Part shown: in pieces, positions 1-6,109 of the stretch
How positions within the stretch are numbered: position 1 is the first letter of the stretch
Layout of the letters: every line of letters starts with the position of its first letter
Assembly: GCA_910589155.1 (NCBI GenBank)
Contig: CAJURY010000001.1
Span: forward strand, 248,001-312,000
DNA length: 64,000 bases
Origin: an uncultured Oscillospiraceae bacterium
GTDB taxonomy: Bacteria > Bacillota > Clostridia > Oscillospirales > Oscillospiraceae
Reading direction: 5' to 3'
Made by a program: the position numbers and the translations under genes
The notes under the pieces: model-generated
The model's input: the letters and a program-made list of their open reading frames with translations, nothing else
Told to the model about the DNA's origin: nothing
Databases searched by the model: none

Positions 1-131
1 GAAAAATGGAGTATGTGCAGTTCGGCGCGGTTGCGGATTTCATCGATCGTATGAGGGCTGCCAAAGCCATCCCGCATACGGATATGCGGCGCTATCCCAG
101 CGTGCAGGAAAAACTGGCAAAAAGAAAATAG
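1..131 (+). CDS. 3' end of an unidentified protein-coding gene
   Basis: An open frame enters from the left edge and closes at a TAG ending at 131, giving about 42 C-terminal residues rich in Arg and Lys near the end (last residues LAKRK). Only the tail is visible and I do not recognise it. A strong terminator follows directly, so this is the last gene of its transcription unit. The direction and stop are well supported; the function is unknown. Confidence 0.6.
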   Translation, partial: KMEYVQFGAVADFIDRMRAAKAIPHTDMRRYPSVQEKLAKRK

Positions 132-140
132 AAAAGTAAA

Positions 141-171
141 AAACAGGCAGGAAAGTCCTTCCTGCCTGTTT
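141..171 (+). terminator. Rho-independent terminator
   Basis: A 13-bp perfect stem (AAACAGGCAGGAA and its complement) with a 5-base loop runs into TTCTTAATTT. It ends the partial upstream gene. Confidence 0.85.
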
Positions 172-223
172 TCTTAATTTCGTTCCTTCGCCTTCCCGGC
201 GGGGGAATTTTCTTTTCAAAAAA

Positions 224-712
224 TCAATAATAAAATCCTTCCTGCTTTAAGAGTTTGGCAAATTCAAAAATGACCTTACCGCTAGATGCAAAGGGAAATA
301 CAAAAGAGAATCCGATTTCGGCTTCCTTACAATGACGGATATTTGTTTTTAAATCCTGCAAAGTCTGTCCTCTATGAAAGAAATCCGCAAGATAGTCCTC
401 CACACCGAAAGCCTCAAATTCAAACGCCATTATTTTATCATACGAATACGCCAGCGCGGCGTCTCGTTTCAGTTTTGTCGATACCGCAATATGGTCAAAC
501 TGAATCTCAATGTCGCAGAGGCTTTTTATGCTGATTACTGGAATGGGGTAGGAATCTCTGCACCATTTGCCAGCCTCATTTTTCTGATAGTGTCCGTTAT
601 ACCAACCGGACGCAATTTCAAATATTTCATGTGACAACGAATGCATAAGTTCCGCTTGCTTTTCTTCCGATCGCGCATAGACAGCATTGATTTCAGGCAG
701 TATTTTTATCAC
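224..712 (-). CDS. hypothetical protein, 162 aa
   Basis: I do not recognise this protein. The start is set by an AGGAGG nine bases before a GTG codon (first residues VIKILPEINAVYAR). Upstream in-frame ATGs lack such a site, and a TATAGT -10-like box lies just upstream of them. There is no signal peptide or membrane segment. The protein is mixed alpha/beta in character, with a His/Glu-containing stretch (HSLSHEIFEIASGW) that could bind metal but is not a classical HEXXH. It is transcribed away from the next gene and has no evident operon partner. Function is unassigned. Confidence 0.6.
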   Translation of the reverse strand: MIKILPEINAVYARSEEKQAELMHSLSHEIFEIASGWYNGHYQKNEAGKWCRDSYPIPVISIKSLCDIEIQFDHIAVSTKLKRDAALAYSYDKIMAFEFEAFGVEDYLADFFHRGQTLQDLKTNIRHCKEAEIGFSFVFPFASSGKVIFEFAKLLKQEGFYY

Positions 713-883
713 TTTCAGTTTCCTCCTGTATGCAAACATATAATCGATCTTACTATAGCATATGGGCGCCGGTCCTGCAATCACAAAAAATCCTTGGTAT
801 GCAAGCGGATTAAAAAACGCTTCTGCGTACTTGGCATATCCCAGGCAAACAAGCATAGGATGAAGCAGAAGGAGTGGATGGAC

Positions 884-1306
884 ATGACAAAGAAAAGCAA
901 CGCACGCCCAACGGGCATGGTAAAAGCGGTTGGCCTTGGACTTTGCGCAAGTCTGGCAATTACTGCGATTCTGATTTTTATTTGCGCAAAGCTGATTGAA
1001 GGTGAACGGATCGGGGAGGGGAGCGTTGGCGGCGCAGCCATGGTAATCTTGTTTCTAAGCACCGCCGTTGGCGCTGTCACATCGGCTGTACTGCTTGGCA
1101 AGCAAAAGCTGGTTGCTGCAGTGGCGCTGGCAGGAACTTATTTTCTGACGCTGTTGGGTCTTGGCGCCGCGCTTTTCGGCGGACACTTCACAGGGATTCC
1201 GGTGACGGCCGCCATCATTTTGGGCACAGGCGCGCTGATTGGCATCCTGTCTGCCGGCGGCAAAAAATCAGGCGCTAAAAAATACAGAAAGTATAAAATT
1301 CATTAA
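884..1306 (+). CDS. small membrane protein, TIGR04086-like
   Basis: A 140-residue protein with a basic N-terminus and four predicted membrane spans (roughly residues 15-38, 50-70, 77-97 and 103-125) and a Lys-rich tail. The layout and the Gly/Ala-rich helices fit the TIGR04086 family of uncharacterised Firmicutes membrane proteins, which number about 120-140 residues. AAGGAG nine bases before the ATG at 884 fixes the start; in-frame codons upstream lack a site. It precedes the SpoIIM-like and XerD genes but is separated from them by about 330 bases carrying their promoter. The family call is from pattern only. Confidence 0.65.
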   Translation: MTKKSNARPTGMVKAVGLGLCASLAITAILIFICAKLIEGERIGEGSVGGAAMVILFLSTAVGAVTSAVLLGKQKLVAAVALAGTYFLTLLGLGAALFGGHFTGIPVTAAIILGTGALIGILSAGGKKSGAKKYRKYKIH

Positions 1307-1323
1307 AATTGTACAAAATCTCA

Positions 1324-1344
1324 TAGGTAAATATAATTTACCTA
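1324..1344. promoter_or_regulatory. 9-bp perfect inverted repeat, candidate operator
   Basis: TAGGTAAAT, then ATA, then ATTTACCTA. It lies just after the membrane protein gene at the start of a 336-base gene-free stretch. It has no T-run, so a protein-binding dyad is likelier than a terminator. Confidence 0.35.
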
Positions 1345-1461
1345 AATTGCAGGATTTTGCGGTGCGAAATGCAAGAGCATATTTGCCTACCTCTTCGCAT
1401 TTTAGCCACAATATCTTGAAATACATGTTTTTGCGTGTGGAAAATTTACGCAAGTTCAAAG

Positions 1462-1498
1462 GTTTACATAACAACGTTTACATAAGATATGTACATAA
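1462..1498. repeat. three phased GTTTACATAA-type repeats
   Basis: GTTTACATAA occurs at 1462 and 1476, and a related GTACATAA at 1491, so the copies are spaced 14-15 bases apart. They lie about 30-70 bases upstream of the -35 box for the SpoIIM-like/xerD unit and could be activator or repressor sites. The rest of the 1307-1530 stretch shows nothing I can assign. Confidence 0.35.
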
Positions 1499-1530
1499 TT
1501 GACAAAAATTAACTTTTTGCCCAGCAAGAC

Positions 1531-1559
1531 TTGAAATTCAGGTCATTTTCGAGTATAGT
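1531..1559 (+). promoter_or_regulatory. sigma-A-type promoter for the spoIIM-like/xerD unit
   Basis: TTGAAA, 17 bases, TATAGT. It lies about 85 bases upstream of the SpoIIM-like start and points toward it. Confidence 0.55.
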
Positions 1560-1642
1560 AATAGCACGCCCCGTGGATACGATGCTGTGCTTGGAATATC
1601 CGCTATACTCTGAACTTCCTGGGGATGTTGAATGGAGAGTGG

Positions 1643-2185
1643 ATGTTTATGCATAGTATTTTTTATCGTTATTTTAAGGGAAATCGCTTTTGCGCAATGG
1701 CCGCTGCCTTTTCCTTCGCTTTTTTGATATGCGTCTTTTTGGGCAGCTATTGCTATCAATCTTTCCCGGCAGGGGATGCGGATCAATGCCGCCAGTTGGT
1801 GCAATCCCAGACGAAGCTGCTTCCTAGTCTGCTGTGCGGCGTTGTCCCGCTTCTGATGGGCGCTATTTTGTACCTTGCTCCGAATGGCAAGCTGCTTTCC
1901 CTTCTTGCTCCGGCGTACTCCGGCTTTCTCATTGGCTACAGCGCATCGATGTTCGTTTATGAGCTTGGCTGGAGCGGTTGGCTTTTGGGGTCGGCCTTGT
2001 TTTTAGGACGCTGTCTGGGGCTTGGCGTGTTGTTCTGGTTCCTCCTGCGGCGTATCGTTTTTGGAAAAAAGTCATATGGTTGGGATCTTGCAATGGGCTG
2101 CTGCCTTTCCTGGATTCTGCTTTTGCTGTCGGATCAGATTTTCTTCCCTCGTTTTCTTTCTTCTGTTTTGTATCAATTTGTGTAG
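1643..2185 (+). CDS. SpoIIM-like integral membrane protein
   Basis: A 180-residue hydrophobic protein with about five membrane segments and short loops. Length, topology and position directly in front of xerD resemble SpoIIM, the membrane subunit of the SpoIID/M/P machine that thins septal peptidoglycan during engulfment; spoIIM sits next to xerD (ripX) in Bacillus. Sequence resemblance is loose, so the call leans on context. A GGAG a few bases upstream of the ATG at 1643 suggests that start, and a second Met lies two codons on. xerD begins 17 bases after its stop, so the two are probably co-transcribed. An unrelated small membrane protein is possible. Confidence 0.45.
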   Translation: MFMHSIFYRYFKGNRFCAMAAAFSFAFLICVFLGSYCYQSFPAGDADQCRQLVQSQTKLLPSLLCGVVPLLMGAILYLAPNGKLLSLLAPAYSGFLIGYSASMFVYELGWSGWLLGSALFLGRCLGLGVLFWFLLRRIVFGKKSYGWDLAMGCCLSWILLLLSDQIFFPRFLSSVLYQFV

Positions 2186-2202
2186 AAAAGAGTCGCTTCG
2201 CT

Positions 2203-3087
2203 ATGTTAGATGTCATTTCTGATTACAAAAAATATCTGGTTGATGTGAAGCACGCATCTGTAAACACTGCCGAATCCTATTTGCGGGATGTGCGGCAGTT
2301 TGCCCAGTGGCTTCAAAATAACGATATTTCATTTGCGCAGACTTCACAGCAAAATATTTGCGACTACATAGCGTTCCTTCGCAGCGCCGGGCGCTCTAGC
2401 GCCACGCTAACGCGTTGTATTTCTGGCTTGAAGAATTTCTTTTCCTATGCGATCCTATCAGGTGTCCTCTCTGAGAATCCTGTACGGGATATTCCTACGG
2501 AACGTGGAGAAAAAAAGCTGCCGCAGATATTGTCCAGCAGGGAAGTGGAGCTTCTTCTGGCGCAGCCAAGCAATTTTGATGAAAAGGGCTGTCGGGATAA
2601 AGCGATGCTGGAGGTCATGTATGCTACCGGTATCCGCGTCAGCGAACTGATCGGTTTAAATGCCGATGACGTTGGATTGGATACGGGATTCATACGCTGT
2701 GCCAGTTCAGGGAAAAAACCGCGATACATCCCCATGTACCCGGCTGCGATTCGTGCGTTGTCTGGTTATATGCATCGTGTGCGTCCGCTGATGCTGGTGA
2801 GTCCAACAGAGCCAGCTTTGTTTGTAAACCTGAATGGAGAGCGCATGTCCCGCCAGGGCTTTTGGAAAATTCTGAAAAGCTATCAGCAGGCGGCACATAT
2901 TGAAAAGGATATTACGCCCCATACCTTGCGCCATAGCTTTGCGGTTCATTTGCTGGAAAACGGCGCAGATCTTCGCTCTATTCAAGAAATGATGGGGCAC
3001 AGCGATATTTCTTCTACGCAGATGTATACCCAACTGGTCAACCAGAATTTGCAGTCGGTGTATCGGAAATGTCATCCGAAGGCATAG
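2203..3087 (+). CDS. xerD: site-specific tyrosine recombinase XerD
   Basis: A 294-residue enzyme of standard XerD length (296 in Bacillus). The N-terminal SAM-like core-binding domain covers about residues 1-95 and the catalytic domain follows. All active-site residues are visible: Arg145 (GIRVSEL), Lys171/172, His240 and Arg243 (HTLRH), His266 (GHSDIS) and nucleophile Tyr275. With its partner recombinase it resolves chromosome dimers at dif during division. The ATG at 2203 matches the family start; in-frame upstream codons lie inside the previous gene. It ends in a terminator shared with the opposing recombinase gene. Confidence 0.9.
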   Translation: MLDVISDYKKYLVDVKHASVNTAESYLRDVRQFAQWLQNNDISFAQTSQQNICDYIAFLRSAGRSSATLTRCISGLKNFFSYAILSGVLSENPVRDIPTERGEKKLPQILSSREVELLLAQPSNFDEKGCRDKAMLEVMYATGIRVSELIGLNADDVGLDTGFIRCASSGKKPRYIPMYPAAIRALSGYMHRVRPLMLVSPTEPALFVNLNGERMSRQGFWKILKSYQQAAHIEKDITPHTLRHSFAVHLLENGADLRSIQEMMGHSDISSTQMYTQLVNQNLQSVYRKCHPKA

Positions 3088-3116
3088 TTTTATAACAGTT
3101 TTTTATGATTGCAGCG

Positions 3117-3159
3117 CCAACGCGCCCAGTTGCCTTGAAATAGCAACTGGGCGCGTTGG
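3117..3159. terminator. bidirectional terminator between convergent recombinase genes
   Basis: CCAACGCGCCCAGTTGC pairs perfectly with its complement across a 9-base loop, a 17-bp stem. It serves xerD from the left and the recombinase at 3182-4171 from the right. Confidence 0.8.
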
Positions 3160-3181
3160 TTTAGAAAAGGGGAGTAGGCGT

Positions 3182-4171
3182 CTATTTTGAAAAGTCAATT
3201 TTGGAAACAGGATTCGCCTCAGCCGCGACCTTTAATTCCGTATTTTCAATGTGCGTATAAATTTCGGTCGTGTTCAAATGCTCGTGTCCTAAAACTTCTT
3301 GAAGAGTCTTTACATCCACGCCGCCGGAAAGCATCATTGTTGCAGCGGTATGCCGCAGTTTGTGAGCCGAAAACTGGCTGGCGTCCAGCGAAGCAGCTAA
3401 CATATGCTTTTTTACAAGTCTATGAACTGCCGATACGCTGATTCGATTGGAATCCCGCGATATAAAAAGTGCCTTTGGATCAGATACTTTCTCCTTTTTG
3501 TTGCGTTCGATTAAATAAACGTCAATTGCCCTACGACAGGAAGCACCAAAATATACAAAACGTTCCTTGTTTCCTTTGCCCACGACACGTATCCGATCCT
3601 CATATACATCAGATAGATTTAACCCGACTAGCTCTGCGCGTCGAATGCCGCAGCTTAAAAACAGCATGAGAATTGCGTAATCTCTCTTTGCATTTTGCCC
3701 TTGCACCGCCTGCAAAAGCGCGCTGCACTGCTCAAACGACAGATACCTTGGTAGAGCTTTTCGAAGCTTTGGATATTCCAAATCAGCAACAGGATTTTCT
3801 TCCAATTGCTTGGTTCTGACTGTTAAGTATTTATAAAAGGATTTTATGGCGGACAGCTTTCTGGAACGTGTCGCCGTGCTGACGCCTACCTCTGACTTTG
3901 TAATTTCTCGGTCGTGGGCAAGATAAGAAAGAAAGTCATAGATGTCGGATAATGTGATATTTTGGATAAATCGAATATCAATATCTTTAATGCTGATCGA
4001 GCTAAGATCGGTATCTATTGGAAGCTCATTTTTAACAAGTTTCATAAATCGCAAAAACATACGTAAATCCAAATAGTACTCAGCAATTGTCTGCTGAGAT
4101 TGTCCCTTAATTGTTTCATGATAGGACAAAAAATCTCGCAGGATCAGCGGGCAATCCTGATAGCGTTGCAT
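3182..4171 (-). CDS. tyrosine recombinase, XerC-like
   Basis: A complete 329-residue tyrosine recombinase with an N-terminal SAM-like domain (residues 10-120) and a catalytic domain. Catalytic residues: Arg177 (CGIRRAEL), Lys199 (GKGNKERF), His270 and Arg273 (HKLRHT), His296 (GHEHLN) and Tyr305. It could be the XerC partner of XerD or a solo recombinase of a former mobile element; sequence alone does not settle this. The start has GGAGG six bases upstream. It is read from its own promoter (TTGCGT-17-TATAAT) about 180 bases upstream, which is flanked by two perfect dyads, so it is probably repressed or autoregulated. Confidence 0.85.
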   Translation of the reverse strand: MQRYQDCPLILRDFLSYHETIKGQSQQTIAEYYLDLRMFLRFMKLVKNELPIDTDLSSISIKDIDIRFIQNITLSDIYDFLSYLAHDREITKSEVGVSTATRSRKLSAIKSFYKYLTVRTKQLEENPVADLEYPKLRKALPRYLSFEQCSALLQAVQGQNAKRDYAILMLFLSCGIRRAELVGLNLSDVYEDRIRVVGKGNKERFVYFGASCRRAIDVYLIERNKKEKVSDPKALFISRDSNRISVSAVHRLVKKHMLAASLDASQFSAHKLRHTAATMMLSGGVDVKTLQEVLGHEHLNTTEIYTHIENTELKVAAEANPVSKIDFSK

Positions 4172-4316
4172 AAAATTCCTCCACTTCTAAAATCTTGATG
4201 GATCATTCGAACAATCATGTCTAATCAGACCGCTTGCATTGGGGCGTTGTTACCGCAAAACCCAGAACCTCTAACTGGCCAACTTCTACATATTACTGGA
4301 CACGAAACCTTTGAAC

Positions 4317-4332
4317 CAAGAAATATTTCTTG
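4317..4332. promoter_or_regulatory. perfect 16-bp palindrome downstream of the recombinase promoter
   Basis: CAAGAAATATTTCTTG is fully palindromic. It begins about 15 bases downstream of the minus-strand -10 box and so would lie in the early transcript or act as a roadblock operator. Confidence 0.45.
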
Positions 4333-4348
4333 ACCCACTCATGCCTCT

Positions 4349-4377
4349 ATTATAGCATACTTATCCCTCCAACGCAA
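4349..4377 (-). promoter_or_regulatory. promoter of the XerC-like recombinase gene
   Basis: Read on the minus strand: TTGCGT, 17 bases, TATAAT, with an extended TG element directly before the -10. The -35 lies inside the 16-bp inverted repeat at 4368-4403. Confidence 0.65.
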
Positions 4378-4403
4378 CAAAATTTTTATTTTGTTGCGTT
4401 GGA
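4368..4403. repeat. perfect 16-bp inverted repeat overlapping the -35 box
   Basis: TCCAACGCAACAAAAT, a TTTT loop, then its exact complement. A further half copy (CCAACGCA) follows at about 4407. It overlaps both the -35 box of the recombinase promoter and the 3' end of the small ORF at 4386-4469. It may be an operator or an RNA hairpin; there is no clean T-run on either strand. Confidence 0.55.
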
Positions 4404-4469
4404 TACCCAACGCATACGGGGCTTTCCGCCCCACAAAATAGCCATTTGGTATCGTTGTGGCTCCGTCAT
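4386..4469 (-). CDS. possible 27-residue small protein downstream of the minimal recombinase
   Basis: Too short for routine calling. An AAAGGAGG lies three bases before an ATG at 4469. The frame runs 27 codons (start MTEPQRYQMAILWGGK, end SNATK) to a TAA inside the 16-bp inverted repeat. It lies 54 bases after the stop of the minimal recombinase and on the same strand, so it would be the third gene of that operon. No family is recognised. The ribosome site is strong but closer to the ATG than ideal, and chance is possible. Confidence 0.35.
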   Translation of the reverse strand: MTEPQRYQMAILWGGKPRMRWVSNATK

Positions 4470-4523
4470 GCGCCTCCTTTCGTGTTCTGTCGAATTACAT
4501 CCTACACCATGCACTGCACTTTG

Positions 4524-5054
4524 TCAACTGATAATGCCCCCCGGACGGCTGCGCCGCCGCTGGAATTTGGCTTGCAGCCGCATATCTGCCATGGCGTAAA
4601 TCATCGTGACCGACACGCTGCCGTGATTCAGCGCCCGCTGCACCCGCGCGATATCGCCATATTTTTGCAGTAATTCGACGGCAAAAACCTTTCTTGCGCT
4701 ATGTGGCGAAACATTTTGCGGCAGTCTTGCAGCTTTCGCCGCCCGCTTTACGTCCTTCCAGACTGCTTGCCTCGTCCGGTGCTGCGCCGGGTCACGACCC
4801 GGAAACGCCCAGACCTTGCCCGCCTGTTTTTTGATGTCACAAAGCAGCGCTTTTGGTAAACCCACCTGCCGCCGCTTCCCGGTCTTGCTTTCAGTTACCC
4901 AGAAATGCGGCGCAAGCTGCGCAGCTCTCAGGGCAAGCACGTCTCCGACGCGCAACCCTGTATGCAGCGACACCCGCATAACCAGCCGATTCTCCGGTGT
5001 CAACAGATCAAGCACCTGGTCGACCTCCCGATGCAGCAAATAGTCCGTTGTCAT
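4524..5054 (-). CDS. minimal tyrosine recombinase (catalytic domain only)
   Basis: A 176-residue protein made of the tyrosine-recombinase catalytic domain alone. The full set is present: Arg35 (TGLRVGDV), Lys57/Lys60, His118 and Arg121 (PHSARK), His144 (NHGSVS) and Tyr153. It lacks the N-terminal core-binding and arm-binding domains of normal integrases, so it may need a partner for site recognition. Its ATG overlaps the stop of the Spo0A-C-like gene (ATGA), with GGAGGGGGAG in front, so translation is coupled. The tail is strongly basic (QRRRSR). It is transcribed away from two tRNA-Arg sequences, a plausible target. It could be phage-derived, but no other phage gene is near. Confidence 0.8.
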   Translation of the reverse strand: MTTDYLLHREVDQVLDLLTPENRLVMRVSLHTGLRVGDVLALRAAQLAPHFWVTESKTGKRRQVGLPKALLCDIKKQAGKVWAFPGRDPAQHRTRQAVWKDVKRAAKAARLPQNVSPHSARKVFAVELLQKYGDIARVQRALNHGSVSVTMIYAMADMRLQAKFQRRRSRPGGIIS

Positions 5055-5341
5055 TGCTCCCCCTCCTTCGCAACAATCCGAACAATTTTAATGAGGAAAT
5101 CCCTACTTCCGTCAAAAAATCCCGCTCTTTCAATACATCTGCCCATGTTAATGTGAACATCCTTTGCGCTGGTGTCCACAACTTGCGCCACGGCAGCACA
5201 AACGTCCTTGAGCAAAGGAGGGAAAACCCAATCGTCACACCTGAGCATGTACGCCACACCCTTGACAAGTTGCTCAAAACCCTTTCGCTCACGGGAAACA
5301 CCCAATGTGTCCAAAGCTTTCCGTATCTCCTGCTCCATCAT
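5051..5341 (-). CDS. stand-alone Spo0A C-terminal-domain-like DNA-binding protein
   Basis: A 96-residue protein that aligns by eye with the Spo0A effector domain: an 'I...LGV....KG...L' start (residues 6-25), then a 'T...V......IE' recognition-helix pattern (residues 57-71). The receiver domain of Spo0A is absent, so phosphorylation control is not expected. GGGGAGGAAGA precedes tandem ATGs at 5341 and 5338; either could start. The longer open frame upstream runs through the tRNA promoter and is not coding. Its TGA overlaps the ATG of the minimal recombinase. I infer a regulator or directionality/architectural factor for that recombinase; a sporulation role is not implied. Confidence 0.7.
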   Translation of the reverse strand: MMEQEIRKALDTLGVSRERKGFEQLVKGVAYMLRCDDWVFPPLLKDVCAAVAQVVDTSAKDVHINMGRCIERAGFFDGSRDFLIKIVRIVAKEGEQ

Positions 5342-5354
5342 TCTTCCTCCCCAC

Positions 5355-5383
5355 TTGACATTTGCAGCAAAAAAGATTACAAT
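5355..5383 (+). promoter_or_regulatory. consensus promoter for the tRNA-Arg transcript
   Basis: TTGACA, 17 bases, TACAAT. It starts only 14 bases from the divergent Spo0A-C-like start codon, so the two promoters may interfere. The transcript would cross all three copies of the 13-base core and the intact tRNA. Confidence 0.75.
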
Positions 5384-5406
5384 AAATATCAAGCATTTCA
5401 TAAGCG

Positions 5407-5419
5407 ACCGCCTCCTAAG
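5407..5419 (+). repeat. copy 1 of the tRNA-Arg anticodon-arm core, candidate att half-site
   Basis: ACCGCCTCCTAAG. The same 13 bases form the anticodon arm of the intact tRNA at 5602-5614, and 12 of them recur in the tRNA fragment at 5499-5510. This copy has no tRNA around it, as expected of a recombination scar. Confidence 0.55.
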
Positions 5420-5470
5420 AGAACCGAGAGTGTTCCCCAAATCGCCCACACAGGCGATAAAATTAAATAT

Positions 5471-5510
5471 GCGCCCGTAGCTCAGCAGGATAGAGCGTCC
5501 GCCTCCTAAG
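5471..5510 (+). pseudogene. 5' half of a tRNA-Arg, broken at the anticodon loop
   Basis: GCGCCCG, a D arm (GCTCAGCAGGATAGAGC) and the 5' side of an anticodon arm ending CCTCCTAAG are all intact. The sequence then diverges into unrelated DNA with a CTCGCCTTT hairpin (5525-5547). No 3' half follows. The acceptor sequence differs from that of the intact tRNA-Arg, so this is not a simple duplication of it. Confidence 0.7.
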
Positions 5511-5575
5511 GTTACGAAAGACCTCTCGCCTTTTACCCAAAGGCGAGCGATAGGAGAACTAAAAATTTTATAAAT

Positions 5576-5651
5576 GTCCCGGTAGCGTAGTGGATAACGC
5601 AACCGCCTCCTAAGCGGTAGATCGGAGGTTCAAGTCCTCTCCGGGACGCCA
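5576..5651 (+). tRNA. tRNA-Arg (anticodon CCT)
   Basis: A complete cloverleaf with acceptor GTCCCGG/CCGGGAC, anticodon loop CTCCTAA in an ACCGC/GCGGT stem, TTCAAGT T-loop, discriminator G and an encoded CCA. It decodes AGG. It lies downstream of the consensus promoter at 5355 and is followed by a terminator. Confidence 0.93.
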
Positions 5652-5659
5652 GAAACAAC

Positions 5660-5699
5660 GCCGAAAGCCTTTATTTTCAAGGGTTTTCGGCTTTTCTTA
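5660..5699 (+). terminator. terminator after tRNA-Arg
   Basis: A GCCGAAAGCCT arm pairs with AGGGTTTTCGGC, followed by TTTTCTTATTT. Confidence 0.75.
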
Positions 5700-5787
5700 T
5701 TTCTCCCGAAGTTTTTAGCCTGATACGGCTTTTTCTTCCCTCATACCCTGCCGCAAATTTTTTCTGATAGTAGTTCTTACCGAAATC

Positions 5788-5881
5788 CCTGCTAATCAAA
5801 TTAGCAGGATTTTCTCGATTTTGCTAATCAAAACCGTGTTTCTGCTAATCGCCCAAAATTTCCTGCTAAAAATCCTGCTAA
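5788..5881. repeat. iteron-like cluster of TGCTAA repeats
   Basis: Six copies of TGCTAA within 94 bases. The first is a perfect dyad, CCTGCTAAT-caa-ATTAGCAGG (5788-5808). Direct copies begin at 5822, 5843, 5864 and 5876, and three of these are spaced exactly 21 bases apart, two helical turns. They lie about 630 bases upstream of parA in the mobile-element remnant. Iterons of a replication origin, a partition site or integrase arm sites are all possible. Confidence 0.6.
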
Positions 5882-5987
5882 TTGAAAAAGGTGCTTATCT
5901 GTGTCCTATCTCGTTTTACCCTGTCTTTTTTGTTCCCTTTCTTAGTAATTCCCTGATAGTCCTCTTTCCTATTTATATATGAAAAAT

Positions 5988-6025
5988 GCCGCTTGTTTCC
6001 TATTTGAGAAGCAGGCGGCTTTTTC
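5988..6025 (+). terminator. Rho-independent terminator
   Basis: An imperfect GCCGC-TTGTTTC / GAGAAGCAGGCGGC stem followed by TTTTT. It isolates the parA leader from upstream transcription. Apart from the iteron cluster, 5700-5987 shows no gene. Confidence 0.6.
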
Positions 6026-6109
6026 CGTTTTGAGATAAGCTCAAAAAATTTTTTTAAATTAGGGTTGGAATTTGCCCTGTCCCAGTGGGAATAGGTGAAG
6101 GGGTTAAAA

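Noticed and set aside
1560..1642. TATACT at about 1600 as a sigma-E promoter for the SpoIIM-like gene
   Set aside because: Only the -10 half is suggestive; no convincing -35 was found at the right distance.
5342..5602. N-terminal extension of the Spo0A-C-like frame through the tRNA region
   Set aside because: It would translate the tRNA-Arg and its promoter as antisense, and the GGGGAGG site places the start at 5341 or 5338.
5788..5881. TGCTAA cluster as a CRISPR array
   Set aside because: The repeated unit is only 6-9 bases, spacing is irregular and includes an inverted copy; no cas gene is present. No CRISPR array was seen anywhere in the window.
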